A DNA stretch of 64,000 nt, from positions 1,922,001 through 1,986,000 of the forward strand of contig NZ_CP080492.1 in the NCBI RefSeq assembly GCF_019464495.1. Direction: 5' to 3'. This document shows, piece after piece, positions 1 to 8,030 of this stretch. The translations under genes and the position numbers were made by a program. The stretch is from Leucobacter luti (lineage in GTDB: Bacteria > Actinomycetota > Actinomycetes > Actinomycetales > Microbacteriaceae). The notes under the pieces were generated by a model. It had not been told where the DNA came from and did no database searches. It saw only the letters and a list, made by a program, of their open reading frames with translations. The first letter of the stretch is position 1; every line of letters begins with the position of its first letter.

Positions 1-1
1 C

Positions 2-1309
2 ACGATCGACCGCAGCATTGCGCGGCTCGCGATCCCCGCACTGGGTGCGCTCATTGCTGAGCCGCTCTTCCTCGTCGTCGATTCTGCGCTCGTTGGCCAT
101 CTCGGCATGGCTCCGCTCGCGGGGCTCGCCGTTGCTGGCGCGATCCTGCAGACCGCAGTTGGGCTCATGATCTTCCTCGCGTACTCCACCACCCCACTCG
201 TCGCACGCCGTCGGGGCGCCGGGGATGTCCGCGGCGCAGTGCAAGCAGGTATCGACGGACTCTGGCTTGCGCTCGGGATCGGGGCTGTCGTCGGCACCGC
301 GCTCTGGTTCCTGAGTGAGCCGCTGATCACCGCGTTCGGGGTCGCACCCGACGCTGCCGAGCAGGCACGGATCTACCTGTCGATTTCGTGCGCAGGGATC
401 CCAGCGATGCTCGTGGTGTTCGCCGCGAGCGGTTTGCTACGCGGCCTGCAGGACACCCGCACTCCACTCACCGTCGCGACGATCGGCTTTGCCATCAATG
501 CGGTGCTGAACTGGTGGTTCATCTACGGACTCGGATTGGGTATCGGCGGCAGCGCACTCGGCACGGTGATTGCGCAGTGGGGCATGGTGGCCGTCTACCT
601 GCTGGTGATCGTCCGCCACGCACGCCGCGCTGGGGCGGGATTCCTGCCGCGCCGTGACGGGCTCGGGCATGCTGGGCGGAGCGGCGGCTGGCTGTTCGTG
701 CGCACACTCGGGCTGCGGGCAGCCCTGCTCGCGACGGTGTTCGCCGCCACGAGCCACGGCACCGCAGCCACCGCGGGGTACCAAATCGTGTTCACGATCT
801 TCTCGACCGCGGCCTTCGCGCTGGACGCGCTCGCGATCGCCGCGCAAGCCCTCATCGGCGATGCGCTCGGGGCACGCAACGCAGCGCGGGCCCGGTTCGT
901 AACCAGGCGCAGCATCTTCTGGGGCGTGAGCTGCGGAATCGTGTTCGGGCTCCTGCTTGCCGCTTCGAGCCCCGTGCTCGGCCGAGTATTCACGAGCGAT
1001 CCCGCTGTGCTCGCGATCCTCACCCCTGCGCTGCTCGTGCTGGGGATCTCCCTCCCGCTTGGAGGGCTGGTGTTCGTGCTTGATGGTGTGCTCATGGGCG
1101 CTGGCGATGCGCGCTATCTCGCGTGGACGAGCGTGCTCAACCTGGCCGTGTACTTGCCCATTCTGTGGGCGCTGACTGTGCTGGTGCCGAGTGGCGCGCC
1201 CGCGCTGGTGGCACTGACTGCAGGGTTCACCATCGTGTTTATGCTGGCCCGCGCAGTTACCCTTGGGCTGCGCACACGCGGCGGACGCTGGGTGCGGCTC
1301 GGAGTATGA
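2..1309 (+). CDS. MATE family efflux transporter, 5' partial
   Basis: Multidrug and toxin extrusion (MatE) carrier of the DinF-like branch; such proteins export cationic drugs or metabolites using an ion gradient. The open frame runs in from base 2 without a start codon. The first residues visible (LAIPALGALIAEPLF and VDSALVGHLG) are the typical first-helix motif of the family, so probably only about 10-20 residues lie outside the window. About 435 residues are visible with roughly 12 hydrophobic segments in two MatE halves (residues about 1-190 and 220-420). The next gene follows on the same strand after 102 bases with its own promoter, so it is probably not co-transcribed. Substrate unknown. 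Confidence 0.9.
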   Translation, partial: TIDRSIARLAIPALGALIAEPLFLVVDSALVGHLGMAPLAGLAVAGAILQTAVGLMIFLAYSTTPLVARRRGAGDVRGAVQAGIDGLWLALGIGAVVGTALWFLSEPLITAFGVAPDAAEQARIYLSISCAGIPAMLVVFAASGLLRGLQDTRTPLTVATIGFAINAVLNWWFIYGLGLGIGGSALGTVIAQWGMVAVYLLVIVRHARRAGAGFLPRRDGLGHAGRSGGWLFVRTLGLRAALLATVFAATSHGTAATAGYQIVFTIFSTAAFALDALAIAAQALIGDALGARNAARARFVTRRSIFWGVSCGIVFGLLLAASSPVLGRVFTSDPAVLAILTPALLVLGISLPLGGLVFVLDGVLMGAGDARYLAWTSVLNLAVYLPILWALTVLVPSGAPALVALTAGFTIVFMLARAVTLGLRTRGGRWVRLGV

Positions 1310-1399
1310 CTCGCGATCCGCGACAGGGATCCGGAACCGCCTGCGATCTCTCCCCGCTCTGCCTCAGTGGGCACCCGTGACAGAGCGTGGTTGGCCCCC

Positions 1400-1405
1400 T
1401 AGACT
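1400..1405 (+). promoter_or_regulatory. Promoter of MFS gene (leaderless)
   Basis: -10 TAGACT at 1400-1405 with -35 GTGACA at 1377-1382 (17-nt spacer). Six bases separate the -10 from the GTG start at 1412, so the transcript should begin at or next to the start codon. Confidence 0.65.
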
Positions 1406-1411
1406 CATCTG

Positions 1412-2689
1412 GTGAGTACCCCCGACGCCGCGCTCCGACTGCGCTCCGCCAGACGATGGACCCTCGGCGTGCTCGCCGTTTTCGCCCTGCTCGGAACTGG
1501 TTTCGGGAGTTGGCTGAGCCGCCTCCCCGCCGTGCGAGATCATCTTGGCGCCACCACGCTCGAGATGAGCGTCTTTGGTCTGACGCTGGCGCTGGGCTCG
1601 CTCGCCGGCCTCATCTTCTCTGGTCGCACCGTCACGTGGCTGGGGCCGCAACGCACCCTCGCTGTCGGCGTGATTGGCCAAGCAATCGCGATGCCCGCAG
1701 CTGCCGCGCTGTTCTGGGCGCACTTGCCGGTCCCCGCCGCCGCGTGCCTCGCGGTGTTCGGCATCACTTTCGCGACCTCCGATGTTGCAATGAACGTGAG
1801 CGGTGCGGCGGCGGAGCGCGCGCTGGACAAGCCGAGGATGCCGCTGTTCCACGCTGCGTACAGCCTCGGCAGCGTGGGTTCCATGGGGCTCGGCGCCGTG
1901 GCAGAAGCACTCAAGATCCCCGTCCCCGTGCACCTCGGCGCGCTGTTCGTGCTCATCGCCGTCGGCGTATTGTGTGCGCTACGAGTGATCCCGAACACAG
2001 CGCAGTCAAGCGATCACGAACAGCTGCCGCCCGCGAGCGTGCACACGGGTCCGATCCCGATTGTGGCCGCGGCTGAGCCCGTGACGCCAGTGGGGCCGGC
2101 ACCTCGTGCGTATTCTCCGTGGCGAGACCCACGGATTCTCATCATCGGCGTGATCGCGATGAGCATGAGCCTTGCCGAGGGCACCGCGAGTGACTGGTTG
2201 CCGCTCGCGCTCGCTGATGGTCGCGGCTTCGCGAATGAGGCCGGAGCATTGACGCTGGGCGCATTCTTCGTCGCGATGACACTGACGCGCATCGCGGGCT
2301 CCTGGCTCCTCACCCGCTTTGGACGCGTCGCCGTGCTGCGTGGTGGAGCGCTACTCGTGGTGCTCGGCGTGGTCGTAGTGATTCTCGTGCCGAGCACGTG
2401 GGCGAGCGTTGTCGGCGCAGTGCTGTGGGGCGTGGGGTGCGCATTCGGCTTCCCGGTGGGGATCTCCGCCGCGGCCGACAACCCGAAGACGGCGGTGCGC
2501 GATGTCGCAGCCGTGTCTGCGATCGCGTACACCGCATATCTCCTCGGCCCCATGCTCATCGGGTTCCTGGGCGAGCACTTCGGGCTGCTGCGCGCGTTCT
2601 GGCCGATCGTGGTTTTTGCTGCAATCGCGTTCATCTGCGCTGGCACTGCGCGCGAACCTGCGCGGAAGGGCCTGGCGGAGGCGTCGTAG
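1412..2689 (+). CDS. MFS transporter
   Basis: Major facilitator superfamily protein of 425 residues with about 12 hydrophobic helices and a long polar central loop (about residues 190-230, rich in Pro, Ala, Val). The first half carries GTGFGSWLSRLPAVRDHLG, and the overall pattern resembles the FucP/YbjJ-like MFS carriers that actinobacterial annotation pipelines label only as MFS transporters. GTG start chosen because a clear -10 box lies 6 bases upstream and no ribosome binding site is visible. The substrate cannot be read from sequence. Confidence 0.85.
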   Translation: MSTPDAALRLRSARRWTLGVLAVFALLGTGFGSWLSRLPAVRDHLGATTLEMSVFGLTLALGSLAGLIFSGRTVTWLGPQRTLAVGVIGQAIAMPAAAALFWAHLPVPAAACLAVFGITFATSDVAMNVSGAAAERALDKPRMPLFHAAYSLGSVGSMGLGAVAEALKIPVPVHLGALFVLIAVGVLCALRVIPNTAQSSDHEQLPPASVHTGPIPIVAAAEPVTPVGPAPRAYSPWRDPRILIIGVIAMSMSLAEGTASDWLPLALADGRGFANEAGALTLGAFFVAMTLTRIAGSWLLTRFGRVAVLRGGALLVVLGVVVVILVPSTWASVVGAVLWGVGCAFGFPVGISAAADNPKTAVRDVAAVSAIAYTAYLLGPMLIGFLGEHFGLLRAFWPIVVFAAIAFICAGTAREPARKGLAEAS

Positions 2690-2757
2690 CGGAACCGCAT
2701 CCGGTGCAGCCGCGCCCGGCCCGTCACCGTGCACAACTTGCGGCTGCAAAGTACGGG

Positions 2758-2763
2758 TAAACT
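2758..2763 (+). promoter_or_regulatory. -10 box of nucS (leaderless)
   Basis: TAAACT followed by 7 bases and then GTG at 2771. Supports the shorter start of nucS over the GTG at 2729, which lies upstream of this box. Confidence 0.6.
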
Positions 2764-2770
2764 ACGGCGC

Positions 2771-3463
2771 GTGCGAATCGTTGTTGCTGACTGCTCTGTC
2801 GACTATGCCGGCCGGCTCTCGGCCCACCTGCCCCGGGCCAAGCGGGTCCTCATGCTCAAAAACGACGGCAGTATCCTCGTGCACTCTGACGGTGGCTCCT
2901 ACAAGCCACTGAACTGGATGAGCCCCCCGTGCTCGCTCGCTCCCGTCGAGCTCGATGCCGAGCAGGAAGCAGCCGGCATCGTGGAGGCCTGGCAGGTGGT
3001 GCACAAGAAGACCGCCGACAAGCTCATCGTCTCAATCTTCGAATTTTTCCACGACAGCTCACACGACCTCGGGCTCGACCCGGGCCTCATCAAAGACGGC
3101 GTCGAGGCGCATCTCCAGGAGTTGCTCGCCGAGCAAATCGAGCTCGCTGGCGCGGGCCACACCTTGGTGCGCCGCGAGTTCATGACGGCAATCGGCCCTG
3201 TCGATATCCTTGCGAAGGATGCAAGCGGTGGGTCAGTGGCCATCGAGATCAAGCGTCGCGGGGGCATCGACGGCGTCGAGCAGCTCACTCGCTATCTCGA
3301 ACTTATGAACCGTGACCCCAAGCTTGCGCCGGTGCAGGGCGTCTTCGCCGCGCAAGAGATCAAGCCGCAGGCGCGCACGCTGGCCGAGGATCGTGGGATC
3401 CGCTGTCTCGTGCTCGACTACGATGCGATGCGCGGCATGGAGGATCAGAACACCCTGTTCTGA
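2771..3463 (+). CDS. nucS: Endonuclease NucS
   Basis: Mismatch-specific endonuclease that in actinobacteria replaces MutS/MutL mismatch repair by cutting both strands at G-T, T-T or G-G mispairs; it works with the sliding clamp. 230 residues, the normal family size. The N-terminal DNA-binding half starts [15 protein letters not shown] and contains [16 protein letters not shown], a family signature. The C-terminal RecB-like nuclease core has GPVDILAKD followed by AIEIKRRGG, giving the Asp and Glu-x-Lys catalytic residues. The open frame extends to a GTG at 2729, but the family N-terminus and the -10 box at 2758 put the start at 2771. Confidence 0.95.
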   Translation: MRIVVADCSVDYAGRLSAHLPRAKRVLMLKNDGSILVHSDGGSYKPLNWMSPPCSLAPVELDAEQEAAGIVEAWQVVHKKTADKLIVSIFEFFHDSSHDLGLDPGLIKDGVEAHLQELLAEQIELAGAGHTLVRREFMTAIGPVDILAKDASGGSVAIEIKRRGGIDGVEQLTRYLELMNRDPKLAPVQGVFAAQEIKPQARTLAEDRGIRCLVLDYDAMRGMEDQNTLF

Positions 3464-3492
3464 TCGGTCCCGCCGGGCTCACTGCGGGCTCG

Positions 3493-3957
3493 CTACGGGC
3501 CCTCGACCCGACGCACGAAGAACACTCGGTCAAACCCGTCCTCGACGCGACGGTCGACCTCTGTGAATCCGCGTCGTGGATAGTACGCAAGATTCTCGGT
3601 CATTCGCGCGTTGGTGTAAAGCCGGATCTCGGGGAGCCGCAGTGAGACGGCCAGAGTTTCGGCGTGCGCCAGGAGCGCAGATCCCACTCCGAGGCCTTGC
3701 GCATCGGGGTGCACGGCCACATTCTCAATATGGAGTGACCCGTTGATGGGCTCACACACGAGTACCCCCACAATTCGCGCCTCATGTTGAGCCACGATCG
3801 CGTTCCCCGCCAAGACCGCAGAAGGATAGTCTGCGTGCATTGGTGCAGGCTCACGCCCGATACGTTCGACATACGGCGCATATGCGGCACGCACGAGGGC
3901 CTGAATGGCAGGTACATCGGTGCCCGCGGCACGCCTCAGCACCAGTCGCTCACCCAT
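3493..3957 (-). CDS. GNAT family N-acetyltransferase
   Basis: 154-residue acetyl-CoA-dependent acyltransferase. The acetyl-CoA loop reads VAVHPDAQGLGVGSALL (motif Q-x-x-G-x-G/A near residue 85), preceded by IGREPAPMHADY and followed by LPEIRLYTNARMTEN and YYPRRGF, matching small GNATs of the actinobacterial type. The start at 3957 rather than further upstream is supported by the family start MGERLVLRRA and by the CATACT -10 box 7 bases upstream. Convergent with nucS. Substrate unknown. Confidence 0.85.
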   Translation of the reverse strand: MGERLVLRRAAGTDVPAIQALVRAAYAPYVERIGREPAPMHADYPSAVLAGNAIVAQHEARIVGVLVCEPINGSLHIENVAVHPDAQGLGVGSALLAHAETLAVSLRLPEIRLYTNARMTENLAYYPRRGFTEVDRRVEDGFDRVFFVRRVEGP

Positions 3958-3964
3958 GCCTCCC

Positions 3965-3970
3965 AGTATG
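3965..3970 (-). promoter_or_regulatory. -10 box of GNAT gene (leaderless)
   Basis: CATACT on the minus strand, 7 bases before the ATG at 3957; no ribosome binding site in between. Confidence 0.5.
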
Positions 3971-4169
3971 AAGGATGCGCTTCTGGACAGCGCCGCGAAG
4001 CGCGGTGGGCGAAGCACTTGGGTGCGCTCCACGGGTCGCGCAGTTCTGCCGAACCCTGCAACTCGGCGCGACCCTGCAGTTCGGCCAAGTAGCGCAACTC
4101 TGCCGGGTCGCGCACCGCTCCAGGGCCAGCACCCAGCAGGGGTGCCGTTCAGCCCTGGTTCGTGAGGTC

Positions 4170-4235
4170 CATCCGCCGTGGAACACCCATCCGCCGTGGA
4201 ACGTCCATTCGCCCCGAAGCATCCATTCGCACTGG
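4170..4235. repeat. 18-bp tandem repeat, about 3.7 copies
   Basis: Units begin CATCCGCCGTGGAACACC at 4170, 4188, 4206 and 4224; the first two differ at two or three positions and the third is more degenerate. Lies just downstream (minus sense) of the small gene at 4252-4470. The stretch 4020-4130 before it also contains degenerate repeats around the word CTGCAACTCGG, so 3971-4251 holds repeats and no gene. Confidence 0.75.
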
Positions 4236-4251
4236 CCCCTCGACCGCGCGG

Positions 4252-4470
4252 CTATGCGCCGTCGTAGTTTTCCGCGCGGCGGATACGTCTCGGGTTCGTC
4301 GTGGCCTTGAGGAACAGGCGGACGAGCGATTGCTTCTTTTCGAAGTAGGCGTGCGCTTCAATTTCCCCTGCTGCAAATTGTTCGTCGAGTTCGCGCAGCG
4401 TATCCTCTGCCGCTGCAGCATCAAAGCGCGAGTATTGCTCGCCGAACTCCGTGCTTGATCGGATTCCCAT
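4252..4470 (-). CDS. Small SHOCT-like protein
   Basis: 72 residues, charged and helical, no membrane segment. The core LRELDEQFAAGEIEAHAYFEKKQSLV style segment (residues 24-50) resembles the SHOCT short C-terminal domain, in which a two-helix hairpin carries a Gly-x-Ile turn; the match is by eye only. AGGGGAG lies 4-10 bases before the ATG. Bracketed by two different tandem repeat arrays (4170-4235 and 4494-4578). Function unknown; SHOCT-like segments usually occur as appendages of membrane or oligomeric proteins, so a free-standing one is hard to interpret. Confidence 0.6.
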   Translation of the reverse strand: MGIRSSTEFGEQYSRFDAAAAEDTLRELDEQFAAGEIEAHAYFEKKQSLVRLFLKATTNPRRIRRAENYDGA

Positions 4471-4493
4471 GGCTCCCCTGATCTCTCACCCGC

Positions 4494-4578
4494 AACTGTG
4501 CCCCGAACGCAACCGTGCCCCGGACGCAATCGTGCACCAAACGCACCCGTGCAGCAACCGCAGTCGTGCCCCGAACGC
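4494..4578. repeat. 17-bp tandem repeat, 5 copies
   Basis: Five contiguous 17-base units starting at 4494, 4511, 4528, 4545 and 4562 with consensus AACCGTGCCCCGAACGC; units 1, 2 and 5 are closest, units 3 and 4 differ at 3-5 positions. It ends directly at the terminator hairpin 4580-4616. No protein-coding potential seen. Confidence 0.85.
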
Positions 4579-4579
4579 G

Positions 4580-4616
4580 GCACTGCCCGCCTCGACAGAG
4601 TCAAGGCGGGCAGTGC
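4580..4616 (-). terminator. Hairpin terminator of the coiled-coil gene
   Basis: Perfect 13-bp stem GCACTGCCCGCCT / AGGCGGGCAGTGC with an 11-base loop, 20 bases beyond the stop codon of the gene at 4637-4834 (minus sense). No long T run, as is common in high-GC actinobacteria. Confidence 0.75.
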
Positions 4617-4636
4617 TGGTTCGTTCTGGGAGCAGA

Positions 4637-4834
4637 CTACTTGTCGCGGAGCTCGTCCTTGACATCGTTTCTGGCCTTCACGGCATCGCGCTCAGCCTCT
4701 GCTCGCTTGACGTCCGCCTCAGCCCGGAGCTCATCGACCTTGTCCTTGGCTTTATCGACGGTGTCCTCGACGGCCTGACCGGCCTTCTTGACTGCGTCCT
4801 CAGCGTTGTGCTTTGCGTCTTCAAGAAATCCCAT
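4637..4834 (-). CDS. Small charged coiled-coil protein
   Basis: 65 residues, almost wholly A, E, D, K, R, V; heptad-like pattern from residue 5 to 62 (DAVKKAGQAVEDTVDKAKD and similar), no cysteine, no membrane segment. It resembles the LEA-like or CsbD-like small stress proteins of actinobacteria, but the match is compositional. Ribosome binding site AAGGGGGAAA lies just before the ATG. A 13-bp dyad TGGTGG-A-CCACCA at 4859-4871 sits upstream and could be an operator. 4872-5083 shows no gene. Confidence 0.7.
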   Translation of the reverse strand: MGFLEDAKHNAEDAVKKAGQAVEDTVDKAKDKVDELRAEADVKRAEAERDAVKARNDVKDELRDK

Positions 4835-5083
4835 GTGGTTTCCCCCTTCGTGAACCGTTGGTGGACCACCAGTCTTGCGCTAAAGTCTGGGAACGTCACG
4901 AGTCCAAGCTGAGTGCTTTGGGAAAATCCGGGCGTGTCCCTGCGCCGCTGATCCCCCGAGAGGCCAGCCCGGTCAAGGGCCACCACGCGCTTACACCACA
5001 TCTCTCAATCCGCGTGGCACCCTGGCCATCTCACCGCTCGGGCTGCGCTGCAGACGCACGCGGGTTTCTCGCCACACGCTCTC

Positions 5084-5752
5084 CTACTGCGTCACGAACT
5101 CGGCGGCTTCTCTGGCCGCGAGCCCCGCGAGGATCAGATCGAGACCGCGGCCAAAGGAGGCGTCAAGGTCGACAGCGGGGTCGACAGTGAGGTCGGCTGC
5201 GGGACGATCCGCTCGAGCCGGGATCGCGCCAGCAACAGCAGGATCTGCGGCGGTGGAAGCTGCGACAGGAGGGCCTGCGACCGCAGCGCCCGCGTCAACA
5301 AGTGCGCCCAGCGCGGCAGCCTGGCGGTGCGTCTGCGTCGACTGCGCGTGCCCGAATGTGTACAACAGGAGCGTGCGCGCACCATCGCTCCCCACGAGTT
5401 GCGCGAGCGAATTCTCAATGCGCGAGCGGCCAAGCCGGAACGCTGTTGCCGTCGCGACCACGTCTGCGCCATCGCGCACCGCGAGCATCGCTTCGCGGAG
5501 GTCGATGCACAACCGACGCGGATCCCCGGCAGTCCCCGCTCCTGAAACCGTGGTGACCCGCGGCCCCACTCCGAGCACGATCTCGTCAGCCATCAGTGCG
5601 AGCAGCGTCTGCTTGTTCGGCACGTGGTGGTACAGCGCGCTCGGCTGCACGTCGAGCGCCGCCGCGACGCGCCGCATCGAGCAGTTCTCGAGCCCCTGTT
5701 CATCAAGCACGCGCAATGCTGCGGCGACGACATCGGCGAGTGAGTTGCGCAT
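5084..5752 (-). CDS. bioQ: TetR family regulator, BioQ-like
   Basis: 222-residue TetR repressor. The N-terminal helix-turn-helix spans residues 1-50 with MRRVAAALDVQPSALYHHV, the recognition helix signature of the family. The rest is a typical all-helical ligand-binding half, here rich in Ala and Asp between residues 150 and 205. It is divergent from bioYMN, and two copies of a TGAAC-N3-type motif lie between them. Corynebacterium BioQ, also TetR, represses biotin genes through TGAAC-N3-GTTAC, so the assignment is strong by context. Its own -10 box is 6 bases from the ATG and its -35 region overlaps the operators, implying autoregulation. Confidence 0.75.
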   Translation of the reverse strand: MRNSLADVVAAALRVLDEQGLENCSMRRVAAALDVQPSALYHHVPNKQTLLALMADEIVLGVGPRVTTVSGAGTAGDPRRLCIDLREAMLAVRDGADVVATATAFRLGRSRIENSLAQLVGSDGARTLLLYTFGHAQSTQTHRQAAALGALVDAGAAVAGPPVAASTAADPAVAGAIPARADRPAADLTVDPAVDLDASFGRGLDLILAGLAAREAAEFVTQ

Positions 5753-5758
5753 ATTTTG

Positions 5759-5764
5759 ATCCTA
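5759..5764 (-). promoter_or_regulatory. -10 box of the TetR gene (leaderless)
   Basis: TAGGAT on the minus strand, 6 bases before the ATG at 5752. The expected -35 position (about 5782-5787) falls inside the operator. Confidence 0.6.
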
Positions 5765-5773
5765 GCGCTAACC

Positions 5774-5801
5774 TGAACACCATTCACCAGAACACTGTTC
5801 A
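5774..5801. promoter_or_regulatory. Double BioQ-type operator
   Basis: Two 13-bp half-palindromes in tandem: TGAAC-ACC-ATTCA at 5774-5786 and AGAAC-ACT-GTTCA at 5789-5801. The outer arms also form a larger dyad, AACCTGAACA at 5770-5779 with TGTTCAGGTT at 5796-5805. The site lies between the divergent TetR and bioY genes, so one repressor could control both. Confidence 0.75.
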
Positions 5802-5844
5802 GGTTGAGTCGTCTCGACCCAGCCCACCTGCTCAGAGGAGCCCT

Positions 5845-6471
5845 ATGACTGACACCGCCGCGCAGACTTCGACCTCGCGCAAGACCCGCCGCAGCAACCC
5901 GGCCACAGATCTCGCACTCATCGCCACGTTCGCAGCGCTCATTGCGGTCTGTGCGCTACTGCCAGCCATCAGCGTCGGCGGCGCCGTGCCCATCACCCTG
6001 CAAACGTTCGCAGTGATGCTCGCTGGCGCGGTGCTCGGTGCTCGCCGCGGCTTCCTCGCGGTATTGCTCTACCTCGCCGTCGGCGCGATTGGCCTCCCCG
6101 TATTCTCAGGCGGCGCCGCCGGCCTCGCCCCGTTTGCCGGCCCCTCAGTTGGGTACCTCGTCGCGTTCCCGTTCGCCGCTCTTGCCACCGGGTTCTTCGT
6201 GGAGCGCCTTCCTCGCAAGCGGATCGCTTCGAGCATCCCGCTCATCTTCATCTCCGGCCTCGCCGCGAGCTTCATCTTCATCCACCCGCTCGGGATCCTC
6301 GGGATGTCCTGGCGTGCCGATCTTACGCTCGGCCAGGCATTCCTCGCCGATCTCGCGTTCTGGCCCGGTGACGTCGTGAAAAATCTCCTCATGGGCCTCG
6401 TCGCCACGGCGGTGCACCGCGCCTTCCCCACGATCCTCCCGCCGCGCCCAGCGCGTAAGATCGCTGCGTGA
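5845..6471 (+). CDS. bioY: Biotin transporter S-component BioY
   Basis: Substrate-binding membrane subunit of the biotin energy-coupling factor (ECF) transporter. 208 residues with six hydrophobic helices; contains the family stretches VPITLQTFAVMLAGAVLG and YLAVGAIGLPVFSGG, and ends FWPGDVVKNLLMGLVAT. The start at 5845 has GAGGAG 4-9 bases upstream; the frame is open further upstream but that lies over the operator and the divergent gene. Stop codon overlaps the bioM start by 4 bases (GTGA). Confidence 0.95.
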   Translation: MTDTAAQTSTSRKTRRSNPATDLALIATFAALIAVCALLPAISVGGAVPITLQTFAVMLAGAVLGARRGFLAVLLYLAVGAIGLPVFSGGAAGLAPFAGPSVGYLVAFPFAALATGFFVERLPRKRIASSIPLIFISGLAASFIFIHPLGILGMSWRADLTLGQAFLADLAFWPGDVVKNLLMGLVATAVHRAFPTILPPRPARKIAA

Positions 6472-7355
6472 TTGAGTTTCGGAGCACCGCCGTTGTCGCA
6501 CCCGGCCCTGGGGGTGACACGACGGTACTGCACCCCATCTCCCTGACGCTCACCGAACGTCGGATCTCCATTATTGGGGCGAATGGTTCGGGCAAGTCGA
6601 CGCTCGCCAGGCTCATCAATGGACTGGTGGAGCCGAGCGCGGGGACTGTGCGCATTACCCCGGATCGCAGTGAGCACTCGGGGGCCGCTCCGAGCATCGG
6701 GCGAGGACATCACGCAGCAGGATCCACCGAGCGAGGAACCGCCGAAGCAGCCCCCGCTGCACCCCTGGACACCGGGCGCGACGGCGCCGCTGTGCGCCGC
6801 GCCGTCGGTTTCGTCTTCACCGATCCGGCGGCTCAGCTGATCATGCCAACCGTCGCAGAGGACATCGCGCTCTCGCTGCGCCGACGCATCCGCAACAAGG
6901 CCGATCGCCGCGCCGCCGCCCTCACTGCGCTGGAACGGTTCGGCTTGCGAGAACTCGCCGACCGCAGTGTGCACACCCTCTCCGGTGGCCAGAAGCAGTT
7001 GCTCGCGATTGCCACTGTGCTCGCCACAGACCCCGCCATTCTCGTCGCCGACGAGCCCACGACACTGCTTGACCTGCGCAACTCACTCCGTATCGGCGAT
7101 CTCCTCTTCACCCTCCCGCAGCAGCTCGTGATCGTCACCCACGACCTCGAACTCGCCGCCCGCGCGGATCGAACGCTCGTCGTCGCCGACGGCGCTGTCG
7201 TCTTCGACGGCGCCCCAGCCGGGGCGATTGCACACTACCGAGCGAGCGTCGCTGAGGAGCCCGACACCCGCGCGGGCACCGCCCCCGCAGCGGACACCCA
7301 CCGCGCTGCGGCACCGAATCCGGATCTGCCGTCCGCCCCAGAGATCACTCCGTGA
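6468..7355 (+). CDS. bioM: Biotin ECF transporter ATPase BioM
   Basis: ABC ATPase that powers biotin uptake with BioY and BioN. 295 residues, longer than the usual 230 or so. Walker A GANGSGKST (residues about 38-46), Q-loop region VGFVFTDPAAQLIMPTVAED, signature LSGGQKQ (about 167-173), Walker B ILVADEPTT. Two oddities: an in-frame Ala/Gly/Thr-rich insertion of roughly 35-40 residues between strand TVRI and AVRRAVGFVF (residues about 62-102), and a Pro/Ala-rich tail after residue 255. GTG start overlaps bioY; its stop overlaps bioN by GTGA. Confidence 0.93.
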   Translation: MIEFRSTAVVAPGPGGDTTVLHPISLTLTERRISIIGANGSGKSTLARLINGLVEPSAGTVRITPDRSEHSGAAPSIGRGHHAAGSTERGTAEAAPAAPLDTGRDGAAVRRAVGFVFTDPAAQLIMPTVAEDIALSLRRRIRNKADRRAAALTALERFGLRELADRSVHTLSGGQKQLLAIATVLATDPAILVADEPTTLLDLRNSLRIGDLLFTLPQQLVIVTHDLELAARADRTLVVADGAVVFDGAPAGAIAHYRASVAEEPDTRAGTAPAADTHRAAAPNPDLPSAPEITP

Positions 7356-8005
7356 GCACGGTGAGCCCACTCGGCGCGTATCTGCCTGGCCGGAGCGCGC
7401 TGCACCGGCTGCGCCCCGGGGCGAAGCTGCTTGGCCTCTTCGCGTTCGCGACCACTGTCGTCGCACTCCGTGGCACCGTGACGACCGCGCTCCTGCTCGG
7501 GATCGCGGTGTTGCTCGCGCTCTTCGCCGGCCTCCGCGGCCGCGACTTTTGGCGCGTGACGCGCGGCTTCGCGCTGATCGCAATCCCACTGTTCGCATTC
7601 CAGGCGTGGCAGAACGGGTGGGAGCGCGGTTTCGAGGTCGTGGGCGACCTGTTCGCACTGATCCTCGCCGCAAGCGCGGTCACCGCGAGCACGGCCGTTG
7701 ACGACATGCTCGACACCGTCGCCTGGGCACTCCAACCGTTGCGCCCGCTCGGCGTCGATCCCGAACGCGTCGCCTTCGCGTTCTCGCTCGTGATCCGCGC
7801 GATTCCGAGCATCCTCGAGGTCGCCCAGGAGACGAGGGCCGCAGCCAGGGCACGCGGGCTCGACCACAGCCTGCGCGCACGGGTCGTGCCGCTCGTACTG
7901 CGCTCCGTCGCACACGCGCAGCTCACTGGGGAGGCAATGACGGCCCGCGGCATCGGCGACGACGACACCGAGGGCGCCGGCAACCACGACGGCGACGAGC
8001 GATAG
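7352..8005 (+). CDS. bioN: Biotin ECF transporter T-component BioN
   Basis: Transmembrane coupling subunit (EcfT/CbiQ family), 217 residues. Hydrophobic helices near the N-terminus and middle; the two cytoplasmic coupling helices carry the Ala-Arg-Gly boxes seen as AAARARGLD (about residue 167) and AMTARGI (about 200). GTG start inside the bioM stop, so bioYMN is translationally coupled. The last 15 residues are acidic (DDDTEGAGNHDGDE). Confidence 0.92.
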   Translation: MSTVSPLGAYLPGRSALHRLRPGAKLLGLFAFATTVVALRGTVTTALLLGIAVLLALFAGLRGRDFWRVTRGFALIAIPLFAFQAWQNGWERGFEVVGDLFALILAASAVTASTAVDDMLDTVAWALQPLRPLGVDPERVAFAFSLVIRAIPSILEVAQETRAAARARGLDHSLRARVVPLVLRSVAHAQLTGEAMTARGIGDDDTEGAGNHDGDER

Positions 8006-8017
8006 CCGCCCACCACG

Positions 8018-8023
8018 TAGGCT
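8018..8023 (+). promoter_or_regulatory. -10 box of SseB-like gene (leaderless)
   Basis: TAGGCT, 7 bases before ATG 8031. Confidence 0.55.
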
Positions 8024-8030
8024 AGAGGAC

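Noticed and set aside
2729..2770. 14-codon upstream extension of NucS.
   Set aside because: It would include the -10 box, and family members begin at [15 protein letters not shown].
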